Origin: Tamarix chinensis
Lineage: Eukaryota > Streptophyta > Magnoliopsida > Caryophyllales > Tamaricaceae
Direction: 5' to 3'
Length of the DNA stretch: 64,000 nucleotides
Assembly: GCA_030549775.1 (NCBI GenBank)
Contig: CM060174.1
Span: 21,502,693-21,566,692 of the forward strand
A program made the translations under genes and the position numbers. The notes beneath the pieces are model-generated. The model had not been told where the DNA came from and ran no database searches. It saw nothing but the letters and a program-made list of their open reading frames with translations. This document shows positions 1 to 11,749 of this stretch, piece by piece; positions within the stretch are counted from its first letter, which is position 1; each line of letters begins with the position of its first letter.

Positions 1-59
1 ATAGAATTCTGCGAAGCAGTTGACACTTTCAATAGGTAGAAGTCAAACTATAAATTATT

Positions 60-540
60 TAAGAAGCTCACTCAACCTTAAAAGCCGAGAAGGAAACCCT
101 GTAGGCTAATGTGTGTGAGTTAAAAGTTGAAAAGAGAAAATTCAAGTTTGCTTCACTTGATGCAGATATGTTTCCAAACTCAAGTTGCTATCTTAGAAAA
201 CCAATCATCCCAATCTAAGGCTAGACTGTTGAAAGTTAAAACCACCCATATGGAAGACAACATTCACAAGGAGAAGATCTTGACTAATTAATTATCTTCC
301 ACAAAGAAAAAATGGGTTTTTTTATGCCAAAAAGTACACCAATGCACTTAGAGATAATCGATAGGAGAATAAAATAATTTTTAATAACGTAAAAATGGGA
401 CAAAAACCTTAGAGGAAGGGCATATTGATGTAGAGTAGCCACATAAGGAGGTTGCTGAAAAGGATTTATCCCATAGTATGGAACTTGAAAGTCTCAAGGA
501 GAAACTATTTGTGGCCCAACACCAAGTTTAAACATGTCAA
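60..540 (+). pseudogene. Possible antisense coiled-coil ORF remnant beyond the Tat 3' end
   Basis: Plus-strand frames give Lys/Glu/Leu-rich stretches such as LKAEKETL, CELKVEKRKFKFASLD and, near 480-510, MELESLKEKLFVAQHQV, separated by stops and frameshifts. The heptad-like spacing suggests a broken coiled-coil protein. It lies downstream of, and opposite to, the Tat pol genes. Tat-lineage elements are known to carry extra antisense ORFs in this position, so an antisense ORF remnant is plausible. An unrelated host gene fragment is also possible. No family could be named. Confidence 0.3.
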
Positions 541-1439
541 AGAGATATATATGAGGGCATTGAAAATCCATTTCCAACAGCCAACTAAAGCTTACTAGTG
601 AAGTTACCAACAACTATCTAGTAAGCTCTATGCTTGCACATTTTAAGAAATCGCTTTAGTCATAGTGCTATGATTATGCTACCTATGTAGCATATGCTTA
701 ATTTAAATTCTTGGATGAGTGCGATAAAATACGTAAAGACAAAATATAGATGTATAAAAGTGAAAATTAAGAGATTATTCCCATTCCTTAGGGTCCTAGA
801 GAGATGGAGTCTAGCAGTGAAAAGGAAGACATTACTCAATAGACTCTCCCACTCTATTTTGTTTATGTAATCTATACAAATCCATTTCATATATGAATTG
901 AAAATTTCCCTTTCTTTTCATGTAATTCTCCCCATATATTTCTATACTAATATTGAGCTAAAAATAATATGCCATAATAGGAGGACCATAAATAAGAATA
1001 TCAAAATACTAAGGCTAAAATACTTGAGAAAATAATACCATTTTGTTGTAATATTTGTGACAAGAAGAATAAAGATCCATATGGCGCACATTTTAATTTT
1101 TATTATACTTTGTTGGTAGTAAACCAAAGTAGGGTCTGATTAAATTATCATTGGTTAATTAGATTAAGATGACCAACCACACCCCCATCATGTGCTTAGT
1201 GGCCTCAACATCTCGGATGAGAAATGCACCATAGGTTCCTTGTGTTATCTAAGCTAAAAAGTAGTTAACAGTGCCTAATGACGCATTACCATAATACCTC
1301 AACCAATGAAGGATCTTAAGAGCCTAGTCATAGTGAGTGAAGGAGCAAAGATCTTTCTTCTTCACCAAGTGTCACCCTTAAGCTTAGTGAGTGAAAGAAA
1401 GTCTATCTTTCATCTCACTAGGTATGCCTGTTTTCAATT
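541..1439. other. AT-rich sequence without recognisable genes
   Basis: About 0.9 kb with only short unconserved open frames. It probably belongs to the 3' untranslated part of the Tat element, but I see no motif that proves it. Confidence 0.4.
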
Positions 1440-1765
1440 TTGGCCTCTTTAAGGGCTTATGTATTAAGCCTTAGACTTAATGCATATCACTTGGTGTGCC
1501 CACCTTCAATGCTTGATGACCTATTTGATTTAAGGTCTTATGTATTAAGCCTTAGGATTGGTGAGGGGAAGCTTTTTGGATACTTTTATCTCACCAAGTA
1601 TTTCTATCTCCAATGCTCGACAACCTTAGTGAGGGCTTAGAGATAAAGATTAGCCAACAGAGGGCTTATTTATTGAATTTTTGTTGACTACCTTTTTGTT
1701 TTAGGGCTTATGTAGTTTATTGATGACCTCTTTGTTTGAGGGCTTATGTATTTAACTTTTTTCTG
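1440..1765. repeat. Degenerate tandem repeats in Tat 3' UTR
   Basis: The phrase GGGCTTATGTATT or a close variant recurs at about 1453, 1533, 1661, 1706 and 1740, several times followed by AAGCCTTAG. GATGACCT precedes two of the units. The first two copies are about 80 bp apart and the later ones are closer. The array lies just downstream (minus strand) of the Tat integrase. Tat/Ogre elements are known for variable tandem repeats in this untranslated region. Confidence 0.6.
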
Positions 1766-2199
1766 AGATCTTGTGTATTTACTACAAAACCATGTTTCAA
1801 ACATGTTAGTAAAACTTTTAATCCTTTAATATCATCAATAAATAAATCAAAGTACATGAATTTAAATATTTCAAAAATTATGGATAAATCTAAACAAATA
1901 AGTGTTACAAATAATATTATATTCTTAAATGTTTGGCATTCCAATCACTTAATATCTCCTATATTTATCAACTAATATGAAGGTAGTCGACCTTACTTAT
2001 TACATAACATGATATGGATCTTTCCATTTAGCTATTAATTTCCCCAATAATTATCGGTTTAGAGCTCTGCCTTTCTCAATACCCAATGTGTAATTTCAAT
2101 TGTGTAGGCTTAATACTTTTATTGTAGTATTTAGGACCTTGCTACCTATATTTAGGAATTGACATTTGAGCTACATCTCTTCACTCTTCAACAAAGTCT

Positions 2200-3420
2200 T
2201 TATCAAACTTTCAAGGTTCCTTCATTATCTTTAGGACCAAAATAGCTTATTCTATATGATTTTATCTCTTTTCCTACTGGAACCATCGCTACAGTGCAAA
2301 AAGCTAAACTAAAAGGTGTCTTACCTATTGGATTTTTTATGGTTACCCATTGGGAGCTCATACATCTATGCTTGCTCAACCCCATTCAATCAATGTCTCT
2401 ATCCTCCTATTATTTCCTCTCTCTCTTTTTTTCTGAACTAGTTGTTACACTAAATTTATCCCAATAAGAAATTTATTCTTCATAACAATCATTCTCAACA
2501 AAAAGAGAAATATTCAGTATTTTACATATGGACGAGCTTCCAGAGTAATTCCATAGTCAATTTTCAATTTTCACAAAATTGACTATATTTATGGTTATCA
2601 AATTGTTGGCCTTTATCTACATTAATGGTTGTGGAACTCCAAACCTGCAAAATAAATTAGCTCCTTGATCTCATATAATAGTTACTCCATTAAAGCCCAT
2701 TTTTCTTTCTCTTACCAACATATAATGTTTTTGTAGAAAAACTCTATCGTTCATTTCTTAGTCCTTTGAGTTATGGCCTCTACTTCTACCCACTTTGTAA
2801 AATAAATAATGGCCACTATGATGAATCTTTTAACCAATACTTGCACTCAACATGCGAGTTTGGAAAAAATAGCATAAACATATTAATATAATTGATAATA
2901 TTGATTCATAGTATCATCATTATCTAGACTAAGTATCCAAAAATATTAGCTCCCTAAAAAACAAACCATGAAATTATGATTGGCCAGAGCCCTAGGGTAG
3001 GAAAAATTTATCCAACGGAAAATTTTCTATATGCTTGGCATCATCGTATGATTGCCTTAGCATCTTAGTACATGGTCTTCTAATAAAAACCCTATCATAA
3101 AGCTTTAGCCGAGAGATATGTTATAGCCTTATTTAAACCATATATTAGATCATGGACTTCATCTAATACTTTCTGTCCCATTACTCTAGTTATGTATTCT
3201 AATATAAGAATAGTATGTGAGAGTCTACATAGCTCTCCATTAGCCACAAGGTATTTCACAACCTTTCTTCTTGGCTGAGATGCTTTGTTTTTATTTGCCA
3301 CCTAAATTCATTCCTTTAGGTAATTGGTTAATTCCTTCATCCATTTGTCCGGCATTAATATTTCTCCAATCTCACACTATTCCCCTTGATATTTTCTTTT
3401 GTTTATTGATCTTACTATCA
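2200..3420 (-). pseudogene. Tat element integrase (broken)
   Basis: The zinc-binding N-terminus is at about 3,095-3,301 (ends EVHDLIYGLN, where the family has an EVHEGICG-type motif). The catalytic core is near 2,780-2,860, where IYFTKWVEVEA matches the family's DYFTKWVEAEA but the first catalytic Asp has become Ile. A C-terminal piece at 2,203-2,385 includes IGKTPFSLAFCTVAMVPV, matching the GxTPFxLxYGxExVxPV signature. Stops occur between the pieces. With a catalytic residue lost and frames broken it cannot integrate DNA. It lies in normal order after the RNase H. Confidence 0.8.
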
Positions 3421-3609
3421 TATATTCTATATTAACTGTCCTTGTCAATGAAGAGTTATTGACTAAGGATAATCTAGCTTAAGCGTCAGCCATTAGATTA
3501 GCTGCTCATGACACTTGAGCTATTTCGACTAGAAAAAAACATTATTTTCATTTAAATCAGCTTCCCTAATTATTTTTCCATGATTGGCTCTCTCACCTTA
3601 TATTATTGG

Positions 3610-3960
3610 TTGTATTATCTAACCACTTGTATTGAGTAACTATAAAGCTTAACCTTATTTGCCTTTAAATCCCAAGCTATCTTGAGTCCAACTAAAGTAG
3701 ATTCATATTCTACAACATTATTAGTAGTAGTAAAGCTAAATCTTAATGCATATTCAACCATTATGCAATTTGGATTAATCAGAACCATGTCACCCCCTGC
3801 ATCTATGTTTTTAGATGCTCCATTGACATATAACATCCATGCCCATTTTTCTCTTGGAATCAACGTTAGATTCGGCTCAATATCAATTGAAAATTCAACA
3901 ATAAAATCAACTAGATTTTATCCTTTGATTAAATGTATAGGTCAATATTGAGTAACATAT
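3610..3960 (-). pseudogene. Second (archaeal-type) RNase H of the Tat element
   Basis: An 82-residue open stretch (3,615-3,863) holds WMLYVNGASKN, YALRFSF, NNVVEYESTLVGL and VKLYSYSIQVV. These match the Tat-lineage extra RNase H (WxLYVDGAS, YALRF, NNxAEYEAL, SDSQLVV). The first catalytic Asp is Asn here (YVNGAS), the AEYEAL motif reads VEYEST, and the SDS Asp is Tyr. So at least two acidic residues are missing. In intact elements this domain adds RNA-degrading capacity during reverse transcription. Its position between RT and integrase supports the Tat assignment. Confidence 0.85.
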
Positions 3961-5155
3961 CTAATTAACTCAATGACCCACCCTACCATCGTTTTGGAGT
4001 TCTCAAGTTTATGCAAAACAACTTTGAGAGGAATATTAGTTAAAACCATAATTGAGTGAGAATCAAATTAAGGTTGTAACTTCCTTGACAGAATTAACAA
4101 AGAATAAACCATCTTCTCCAAGTTGGAGCATCAACACTCAACATCAAAGAGCACATTGCTAGTATAATAGATGGATCTTTATGCTCCGACTCCAACATAT
4201 TCTCCTATAATAACGTATGAAATAGATGACAATAATACCACAAGGTATAAGAATGACTCATCTCTTCCTATTGGGGTAGTCATAGTTGGAAACTTAGACA
4301 CATGAGCTTTTATATACTCTTTAATCCATAAAAAATTATCTTTTTCTCACAAATTCTTGAAGAAAGCCAAGATCTTGCCTACACCTCTAGATAAAAACAT
4401 TTGTAACATGGTTAATTTTCTCGTTAGTTTTTGTATGTCCCTTTTTCCCATTAGATGATGTGTGTACAAAATTATATTGATCTTTTCATGATTTACATCA
4501 ATACCCTTGTCAGATACTAAAATTAACGACATTAAATCTAAATATGCACTTGGTAGGATTTAACTTCATTCAATATCTCCTTAAGGTATAAAAAAATAGT
4601 CTAGAGATATTATATGTAGGTTTCCCTTTTCTTCCTTTTTATCATGTCATTAGTATAAGCCTCTAATTGCTTTCCAATCTACCCTTGAAAAAAAAAATTT
4701 ACCAGTGTATGAAAATTTTACTCTATTCTATTGAGTCTAAATGTCATTACCTTTTAATAACAAAGTCCATCATCTGTTATAAAGGTTGTCTTTTCTTGAT
4801 CAACCTTACCAAGTTCAATTTAATGATACCCTAAGAAGGCATCAATATATTTCAACCTTTCTTACTTTACCATCAAATCAATCAAATGATCAATTTGTGA
4901 GAGTGGGTAGCTATCTTTAGGAAAATATTTTTTCAAGTCTGTGAAGTGAATGTGCATTCTCTATTTCCCATTGGAATTTTTTTTACCATGAATGGATTAG
5001 CTATCCTATTACTATATTTTAACTCCCAAATAAAACCTACATAGAGCAAAATTTTGACCTTGGCAAGGTTTATATTGACTACCCCAATATATTTATATTT
5101 TTCTAATATGGTCAATCTCTTATTTTGTTTTGTTAGTTTGAATTCCTCCATTATA
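3961..5155 (-). pseudogene. Tat reverse transcriptase and first RNase H region (broken)
   Basis: From 5,151 downward on the minus strand the frame reads GFIWELKYSNRIANPFMVKK, which matches the RT N-terminus of Tat elements. At about 4,815-4,850 comes KYIDAFLGYH, the SFMDAFSGYN block with the catalytic Asp. Between 4,532 and 4,347 comes IQKLTRKLTMLQMFLSRG, the RT thumb/connection signature. Several stops and shifts separate these blocks and no YADD box was found. The region from 4,340 to 3,961 is the weakly readable connection and first RNase H. Confidence 0.8.
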
Positions 5156-5249
5156 TCGAATTGATGATCAATGACTTTGGGAGGGATTATTTAAAGGTCA
5201 GGAAAAAACATTGTTGTTGTTTCTAAGAAAAGTTAATAGGTCCTCCTGA

Positions 5250-5900
5250 TCAGCCTCATAAATAACTTTGCCAATCATCACCTTATATTCTACAAACCCT
5301 AAATATTTTTCTTATGCTTTGCAATAGGTTGGATGGCTTCCCTTAGGCATTTTTATTTTCTAGGACCAATATCTCTTATGGATTCTTATTGTATGACTAT
5401 CCTAGGGTGCCTCATACTTCAATTACATAACACTAGTGTGTCATTTTTTGATCACCTTAGACTTCTCCCCATCTGTTATTAACTAGAAATCTCATTAAAG
5501 TTCCAACCATAAAAATGTTGTCCTAGATCTTTTTAAGGGATAATCAACCAAGTATCATGTTATATGTCGATACACAAGTAACTTCAACAAAGTCAATTAT
5601 ATGATCTTCAATTCCCCCAATTGTCTGATTGTTAGTGTGAGATCTAATATTCCCATTTATTTTATGGCATTACTTGTGGATCCCAATAAAGGTGTTTTCT
5701 TATTGATAAAGAATTTTTCTTGGTAATTATAGTTTCTTCAAATATTCTTAAAAAATGAAATTAATAGAATAAATTATATCCATAAGGACTTTCTTCATTA
5801 CTCAATTCTTAATATACACTTCGATCACCAAGGGGTCATTACAATGGTTCGTTGTAATCAACTTCTCATCTTTTGCCATGAAGCTAACTTCTCACTTGGT
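5250..5900 (-). pseudogene. Tat aspartic protease region (broken)
   Basis: Minus-strand reading gives LITTNHCNDPLVIEVYIKN near 5,810-5,870 and VLMD near 5,780. These match the HxDALVxxxxIxNxxVxRVLVDxGSS region of Tat proteases. The GSS part is lost to mutation. The region sits between gag and RT as expected. Confidence 0.6.
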
Positions 5901-6469
5901 CATTCTTGCTCTTTGTTTCATGTCATGGAAATTAGCTTATTTGATGTATGCTTTTAGAGTTGTGCTACTAGCTGCATCAAGGAATCTTCTCAAGCAATAA
6001 TGTGTATGATTTTATAAGGTTCCTTAACTTAGGGCAATGGGGGGAATTGATGGTATATCCCTATATCTTATCTTACAAAACATTCCTATGTGTTATGCTT
6101 TAAATGACCATTATAAACCAAATCTTCCACCAAATCCTTTAATGAGCAACACTTATCAGTGATGTGACCATACTCTTCATGGTAGGCACATCACCTATTC
6201 AAATATTTGTGTTCCATGTCAGCTCAAATGGGAAATGGCATCGAAAACCTTTTTTTGGTCACTATCCATATTGTATATATGTTAAAGGTTGTCCACTAAC
6301 CCACAAAGTTTCCCTATGATATATATATCTCCTTTGTCTTATATATCTCCCTTTTTGGCACTTATCATGTCATAGAGTGTGTCTATACTTTTTTTGCCTC
6401 CAGCCACATTACCTTGTTCATTTAATTAGTATCTATTCTCTCATTCACATCTTTTCTCAAAGAATTGTA

Positions 6470-6870
6470 GCATTTGGACTTAACCAAATATAAATCCTCA
6501 ACTAGTTATCTACCAGCCAAGCCTCTAAGTAAGGAAGATACAGTGATGCCATTATCTAACTCGTTGATCTACCAAACTTCTTTATCAAATATGTTAAAAA
6601 ATAACTAAACCAATACAATCAACCTTTGATAGAATCCTATATAATATAAGGAATTTGTTTAGGTTACCAACATGCATCAAATTTCTTAACGAAAGTCTTC
6701 ATAAGCTAGGAAAAAGAGCTTATTAACTCAACCTTTAGTTCTCCAAACCGCCTTAATGTTTATCCATTCAAGTTTTTTGAGAATGCCTTGAATAGAGTTT
6801 CTTCTCTTGTTTTAGATAGAAATATTGTATTCATTATCACATTTAAATGGTCGTCTAGATAAAATAAAAT
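6470..6870 (-). pseudogene. Tat gag remnant
   Basis: Minus-strand frames contain DHLN, KAFSKNLNG, RRFGEL, LISSFS and TFVKKFDA. The spacing fits the retrotransposon gag domain (AFPxTLxGxALxWFxxLPPxSIxSFxxLxxxFxxxF). It is heavily decayed, with stops in every frame. The assignment rests on this pattern and on its position upstream of protease. Confidence 0.5.
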
Positions 6871-7564
6871 AAAAACCATCAAATTAGGTATTTTGATTCT
6901 TTATGTTGGCATTTTAGAAATGTCTTTTGTTAAGGGAGTCTACCAATTGTAACTATTAGTATCACCTTTATTTTCTTTCATAGGTTCTAAAGCTTCTTAC
7001 ACCCTTTACTTTTTCATCATACTAATATATTATTTGTCTTATTATTCTTCTTCTTCAGCTATGACAATCTAGTAGACATCATTTCTTTAAATTTCATCCT
7101 TGTCTCCAAGATTCTAACAATCATCATGCTTTCTTCTTGGACTAGGCAATCTTTACTACTTATCTCGCCTAAGAGAGCTTAAATACTCTAGCTATTTGCC
7201 ACTCTTATTTTGCTTACCTTATGCATTTTCCATTGATTCCTATTTCCTCTTCATTGATGATGTTAATATATAGGTTCATCCTTATTTCTCATTCTAGAAG
7301 GTCAGGTGCATCCACTAGAGTTTCTTGCGGGGTAGGTTGTTGAGGCATGTCATAGTGGTGCAATGTATAAGGTGTGGAAACTAACTGAGGGTGTGTAATA
7401 GTGGCTTTACCATGTCCAAGACCATTTCTTGAATGGATTCTCAAAGCAAAGTATTAATTGCTTAAAGTTGAGAGATAGTGACCAACTTTCCTTCTTTGGA
7501 GGGGTCACTAGTACTAAGATCAAATCCATTTGAAATTTAGATGGGAGATATAAATTTTTATTAT

Positions 7565-7585
7565 GGTCCCTATAGATGGAGCCTA
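7565..7585 (-). other. Primer binding site of the Tat element
   Basis: Minus strand TAGGCTCCATCTATAGGGACC is a degenerate form of the TGGCGCC(A/G)TCTGTGGGGA primer site typical of Tat elements. It marks the 3' edge of the 5' LTR at about 7,590-7,610. Confidence 0.6.
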
Positions 7586-7589
7586 TTTT

Positions 7590-7960
7590 TGGTAATTTAT
7601 GAACTAAGGGGTTCTTAAGGAATTTACTTGAGATGTCAAGTAAGCTATAAGTACATAAGGGGAAATTCAAAGAGTGCACAAATGAGAGATTTGCCTTATA
7701 AAGTTCATGTCACCTAAAATGAGTACAAGACCCAATATATATAGAGGTGGAACAAAAGAGAAGGAAAAGTGGAAAATAATAATGAATTAGGGGTAAACCA
7801 TTTATTGTTGGAACACCATAGGACATACAAGTTCATTATAAAGAGTTAATTATCGAATCCAAAACATACAATCTAGGGGTGTCATGGTACATCCAACAAA
7901 GAAGATGCACTCCTTATGCCTAGTTTATGTTGTGTGCAAGGAAAAGTTATCTTTTTACCT
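7590..7960 (-). repeat. Probable remains of the Tat 5' LTR
   Basis: This 370-bp stretch lies directly upstream (minus strand) of the primer site. It includes a TATATATA-type box at about 7,733-7,743, a plausible start of transcription. The LTR left boundary is not resolved because the 3' LTR is outside the window. Confidence 0.45.
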
Positions 7961-8909
7961 AGGAATTAGGTATGTAAAGAACTTGATTCCACCACAATAA
8001 AGGATACAAAATAGAGAGAAATAAATATATATAGTGAAAGTAGAGGACTAAGAGTATGTATAGAGATAGAGATATCTAGATAACCATATCTTATACCAAT
8101 CCCATTAATGCTCACTGAAGGTAAGCACATGAAAATAAGCAGACCAAAATAGCTATAAAATAAGGCATATCCACTAGAAGGATGATCAGTATGCTATGTA
8201 TTGTGTAAGGGATAATATATTCAAGAAAGGGTACAACTGTATAAATCATATAGAAGAATTTGTGGGCCCAATAATATTAAATTTAAGACAATATTGATTC
8301 TAGAATTCCATTAGTAGATATAACCTCAATCTAATTCTTATTTATGTTGAGTTCAAGACCCCACTATTCTTTATCCGATGGAATGGAGTAAAACACCTCC
8401 TAAGGCAAAATGCACATGGTCGCTATTATTAAGCTAGTGGAAATAATTCTACACCTCCCTCGGTAAAGCATTTATGACCACCATTCTCAAACCAGTGGAA
8501 CACTTTGATGCACCTCTCAGCACAAAACATGCCTAACCATTATTAGTAAGCTAGTGGAACATATCTCTACACCTCGTTCTTGACTGACATAACTTTTACT
8601 TTAAGTGATTAATATCTTACTCATTATTGCTTATCACAAGATCATAGTCTAGTTTAATTTCAGCTCAAGAACCCCACTATTATTAAACTAATAAAAAAAT
8701 TTAAAGCATCTCTTAAGGAAAAATGCATCTAAAAACTATTACTAAGCTGGTGGAGACGACACACAATACCTTGGGCCTAGCTCTTGAAATCATTCACTAT
8801 AAATTCTTAATGTATTTTTCATTTTTAAAGATATCCATATCATCATATAGACATGCATTACATAATCCATTTTAACAAAATTGTTTGAAACATATAAAAC
8901 ACAACCACA

Positions 8910-8926
8910 TGAATACAGCTACATTT
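8910..8926. repeat. LINE target-site duplication, left copy
   Basis: TGAATACAGCTACATTT matches 13,797-13,813 with one mismatch (TGAATACTGCTACATTT). The adjoining T run (8,924-8,930) is the LINE poly-A tail read on the plus strand. Together they fix both ends of the LINE. Confidence 0.9.
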
Positions 8927-8930
8927 TTTT

Positions 8931-10080
8931 AAGGAAAGAAAGATATTATACCATTATAAAAATATTAACCATTATAAAAAACTACAACCAAGTCTATAGA
9001 ACTAATCTATATAACCTACGTAAGCCCCAAACTTAGAACATCTACTAGGATGATTACAAATAGAGGACAAAAAAAAGGAAATTTAGAAAACAATCCTTTC
9101 ATATTCCACCTAATACTCGAGAAAAGAAGGGTATTCCTAGCTTTCCAAATCTCGTAAAGGCTAATAGCATAAAAAGCACATTTGAATTGGGACTTAATGA
9201 CTCCTCTACCTCTACCTTAAGAGCAAGATAAACCTCTTAACATAGCAAGCCAAGAAGAAGGAAACCTTCTTCCACCAAAAATATCTCTAATAGCAAGCCA
9301 AATCTACTTCATAACAAGATAAAGCACCAACAAATGAATGATGCTTTCCTCTTGTTGACAGAAACAGCATTGCTAGTCAATGGAGGAAGAAAATTTAGCC
9401 ATAAGATCCTTTATGGGGAGCCTAGACTGTGCTGCAAGCTAGAAAATAAGCTTGTGTTTTGGTGCAGTAAGATTACACCACACTATCCTCCACCAAGGCA
9501 CTTTAGGGGCCTTAAACCTTATATAATCATAAATCTTAGAAATCTTATAAGTTGAGTCAGCTTACAACAACTAAAAACCTAGTAGCAGCAGTGGGCTTAA
9601 AGCAAAAATACTTTGCAAAATCCAGGAAGCAGTGCTTGAAAGATTATAAGAAGAAACCTCCTACTGCTTGATATAATAGGAATGAATCTATTTAATCCAT
9701 AAGGAATCCTTTTTCATACACACATTATAGAGATGTTTCCCCATTGTAGCTAAATTCCATAAATGCATATCAATAATGCCAAGACCCCCTTCCTTCTTAG
9801 GTAGACAAACAAATTTCCATGCAAGAAGAGCTCTTTTGCTGGGTGCAGCCTTCCCTGTCCAAAGTAAGGTTCAACACAATGCTATAACCTACACCAATAT
9901 TTTATTAGGTAGGAGGAACATCTGGCTCCAAAACATTGTTATGCCAAAAATGATAGACTTTAGCAATTGCAACCTTCCTGCATAAGATAGCAATCTGTTG
10001 GACCAATGCTGCAATCTTCTTATAACCTTCTTAACCAGAGAGAGCATATCAATAGTTTTGAGTTTTGAAGCATCCAAAGG
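8931..10080 (-). pseudogene. LINE ORF2 C-terminal region (RT thumb to zf-RVT)
   Basis: Minus-strand frames give HWSNRLLSYAGRLQLLKSII at about 9,960-10,020, and WTGKAAPSKRALLAWKFVC with LPKKEGGLGIIDMHLWN from 9,860 to 9,770. Near the end come RRFPSSWLAMLRGLS and FKCAFYAISLYEIWKARNTL at 9,140-9,265. These are the standard blocks at the C-terminus of plant L1 ORF2 (WxxRxLSxAGRLxLIKSVL, PKxxGGLGI, YxIWxERNxR). Stops interrupt it. Confidence 0.8.
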
Positions 10081-10199
10081 AACCCTTGGATATTTGAGAG
10101 AGAACCTTCCCTCCTAGAAATGTAGATAGGATAAGATCAAATATTTTAAATCTTGTGAAATGCCTCCAAAGAAAATATAACTCTTCGCTAGACTTACGT

Positions 10200-11500
10200 A
10201 AAGGCTTGACACTACACTAAAATCCTAAAAATTTTCCTTGATAGCTAGAACAAAAACCAAATTAGCCTTGCAAAATACCATGAGGTCATTTGCAAAGGCC
10301 AAATTCATAATTCTCAACCTTTTACACTTAGGATGATCATGAAACCCTACTTTCAACCATAAGGACTGCAACATCCTACTTAAATATTCCATAACTATAA
10401 CAAAAAGGTAGGGAGACAAAGGATCCCCTTGCCTTAACTCTATCTTTCCCTGGAATGGATCCAACACACCATTGTTGAGAGATAAGAAGTAAGAAATAGT
10501 TGAAACATAGGCCATAAGCAGCCTAACCACATATAGAGGAAAATGCATCCTAAGTAGCACATTCTCCAGAAAACACCAACTGACAGAATTATAAGCCTTC
10601 CTAATGTCCACCTTAAGCATGCATCTTGGAGAAATATTCTTCCTCTTATACAAGTGAATATGCTCATGAGCCATCAAAATATTATCCCCAATAAGCCTTC
10701 ATTTGACAAAACCAACCTGAGATGCATGAATTAATGAGGGTAGAATATGTTGCAAATAACCAGCTAGAATCTTGGCCAAAACCTTATACAGAGCATTACA
10801 ATAATTAATGGGTCTAAAATCAGACACACATTGGGATCGATGTGTGTCTGATTTTAGAATAAGAGTAAGCTTAGTGTGACCCAAGAAAGTAGGAACCACT
10901 GCTGTTTGGATGATATTCTTCATCAACTACCATATATCATCTCTCAGCAAAGACCATACAGCTTTAAAAAACCCAGCAGTGAACCCATCTTGTCCAAGAT
11001 CTTTATAATGACCAATAGACCACAGAGCATCATTGACCTCCTACATGGAAATAGGCCTTAGTAACACTTGCTGATGTTCCACAGACATAGTTGGTCCCAT
11101 CTACGAAAAGTCCTCTGAAACGGTGCCTGTAGTAGAGCTAACAGTCTCCAAATACTATTTATAATAGGATAAAAAGGTTTGGTAAATCCCCTCTACAGTA
11201 GAAATCTAATGGCCATCACTATCTTTAATCCCATGCACCATACTGTTCATCTTCTGGCCTTCATCACTGAGAACAAAAAATGAGAATTTAAATCTCCCAA
11301 GTTAAGCCACTTAATTCCTAACTTCTGCTTGAAAAAACTCTCTTCACATAATGCATAATGTTCATACTATTTTAAGCATTTCCTTTCCTACTCCTATAAT
11401 TTAGAATTCCGAGATTGCAAATCCAGTTGTGAATGAATCATGTTTAACCTTCTTTTCATCTCCTGCACCCTAGTGGAAATACCACCAAACTTATACCAGT
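10200..11500 (-). pseudogene. LINE ORF2 reverse transcriptase (inactive)
   Basis: Recognisable RT blocks on the minus strand are FLGHTKLTLILKSD and SDFRPINYCNALYKVLAKIL (10,700-10,926), then MLKVDIRKAYNSVSW, ELRQGDPLSPYLFVIVMEYLSR and LAFANDLMVFCKA (10,225-10,677). The RT copies the LINE RNA at the nicked target. The active-site FADD is FAND, so one catalytic Asp is lost, in addition to stops between the two blocks. The stretch above 10,930 is the poorly preserved linker, with GHYKDLGQDGFTAGFFK (the GPDGFTxxFFK motif) near 10,960-11,010. Confidence 0.9.
10813..10858. repeat. Perfect 19-bp inverted repeat with 8-nt loop
   Basis: TCTAAAATCAGACACACAT at 10,813-10,831, spacer TGGGATCG, then its exact reverse complement at 10,840-10,858. 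It lies inside the LINE RT coding region, across the codons around the DFRPIN motif. Confidence 0.97.
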
Positions 11501-11749
11501 TAAAATGCTTCAATCTAAACTTCAACTCCCTAAGCCTACTCTTAAACTTGCCAGCAACAGAACCAGCAATAGGTTGCCTCCATATAGAACCAACCAGAGG
11601 AAGAAACTATGGATCAAAAGCCCACATATAGAAATATGAATTGTCTCTTAAACTAGAAAATCCTTGTAGAGACATGCACCAATGCTGGGCTATGATAAAA
11701 AAAATAGAGGATCTAGAAACTCAGCCTTTGAGGAAGGAAAAGAAGAGGA

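Larger units (their letters stand above)
1..7610 (-). mobile_element. Decayed Tat-lineage Ty3/gypsy LTR retrotransposon, truncated by window edge
   Basis: Read on the minus strand, the order is PBS (7.57 kb), gag remnant, protease, reverse transcriptase, a second RNase H, integrase and a repetitive 3' untranslated region. The extra RNase H between RT and integrase is the known hallmark of the Tat lineage (Ogre/Retand relatives), and the primer site resembles their TGGCGCC type. All frames carry many stops and shifts, so it is not functional. The 3' LTR is not visible and probably lies left of the window. Element identity comes from recognisable protein motifs. The exact ends are not established. 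Confidence 0.85.

Noticed and set aside
7407..7679. 90-codon minus-strand frame near the Tat primer site
   Set aside because: It spans the primer binding site and LTR edge, which are noncoding in these elements.
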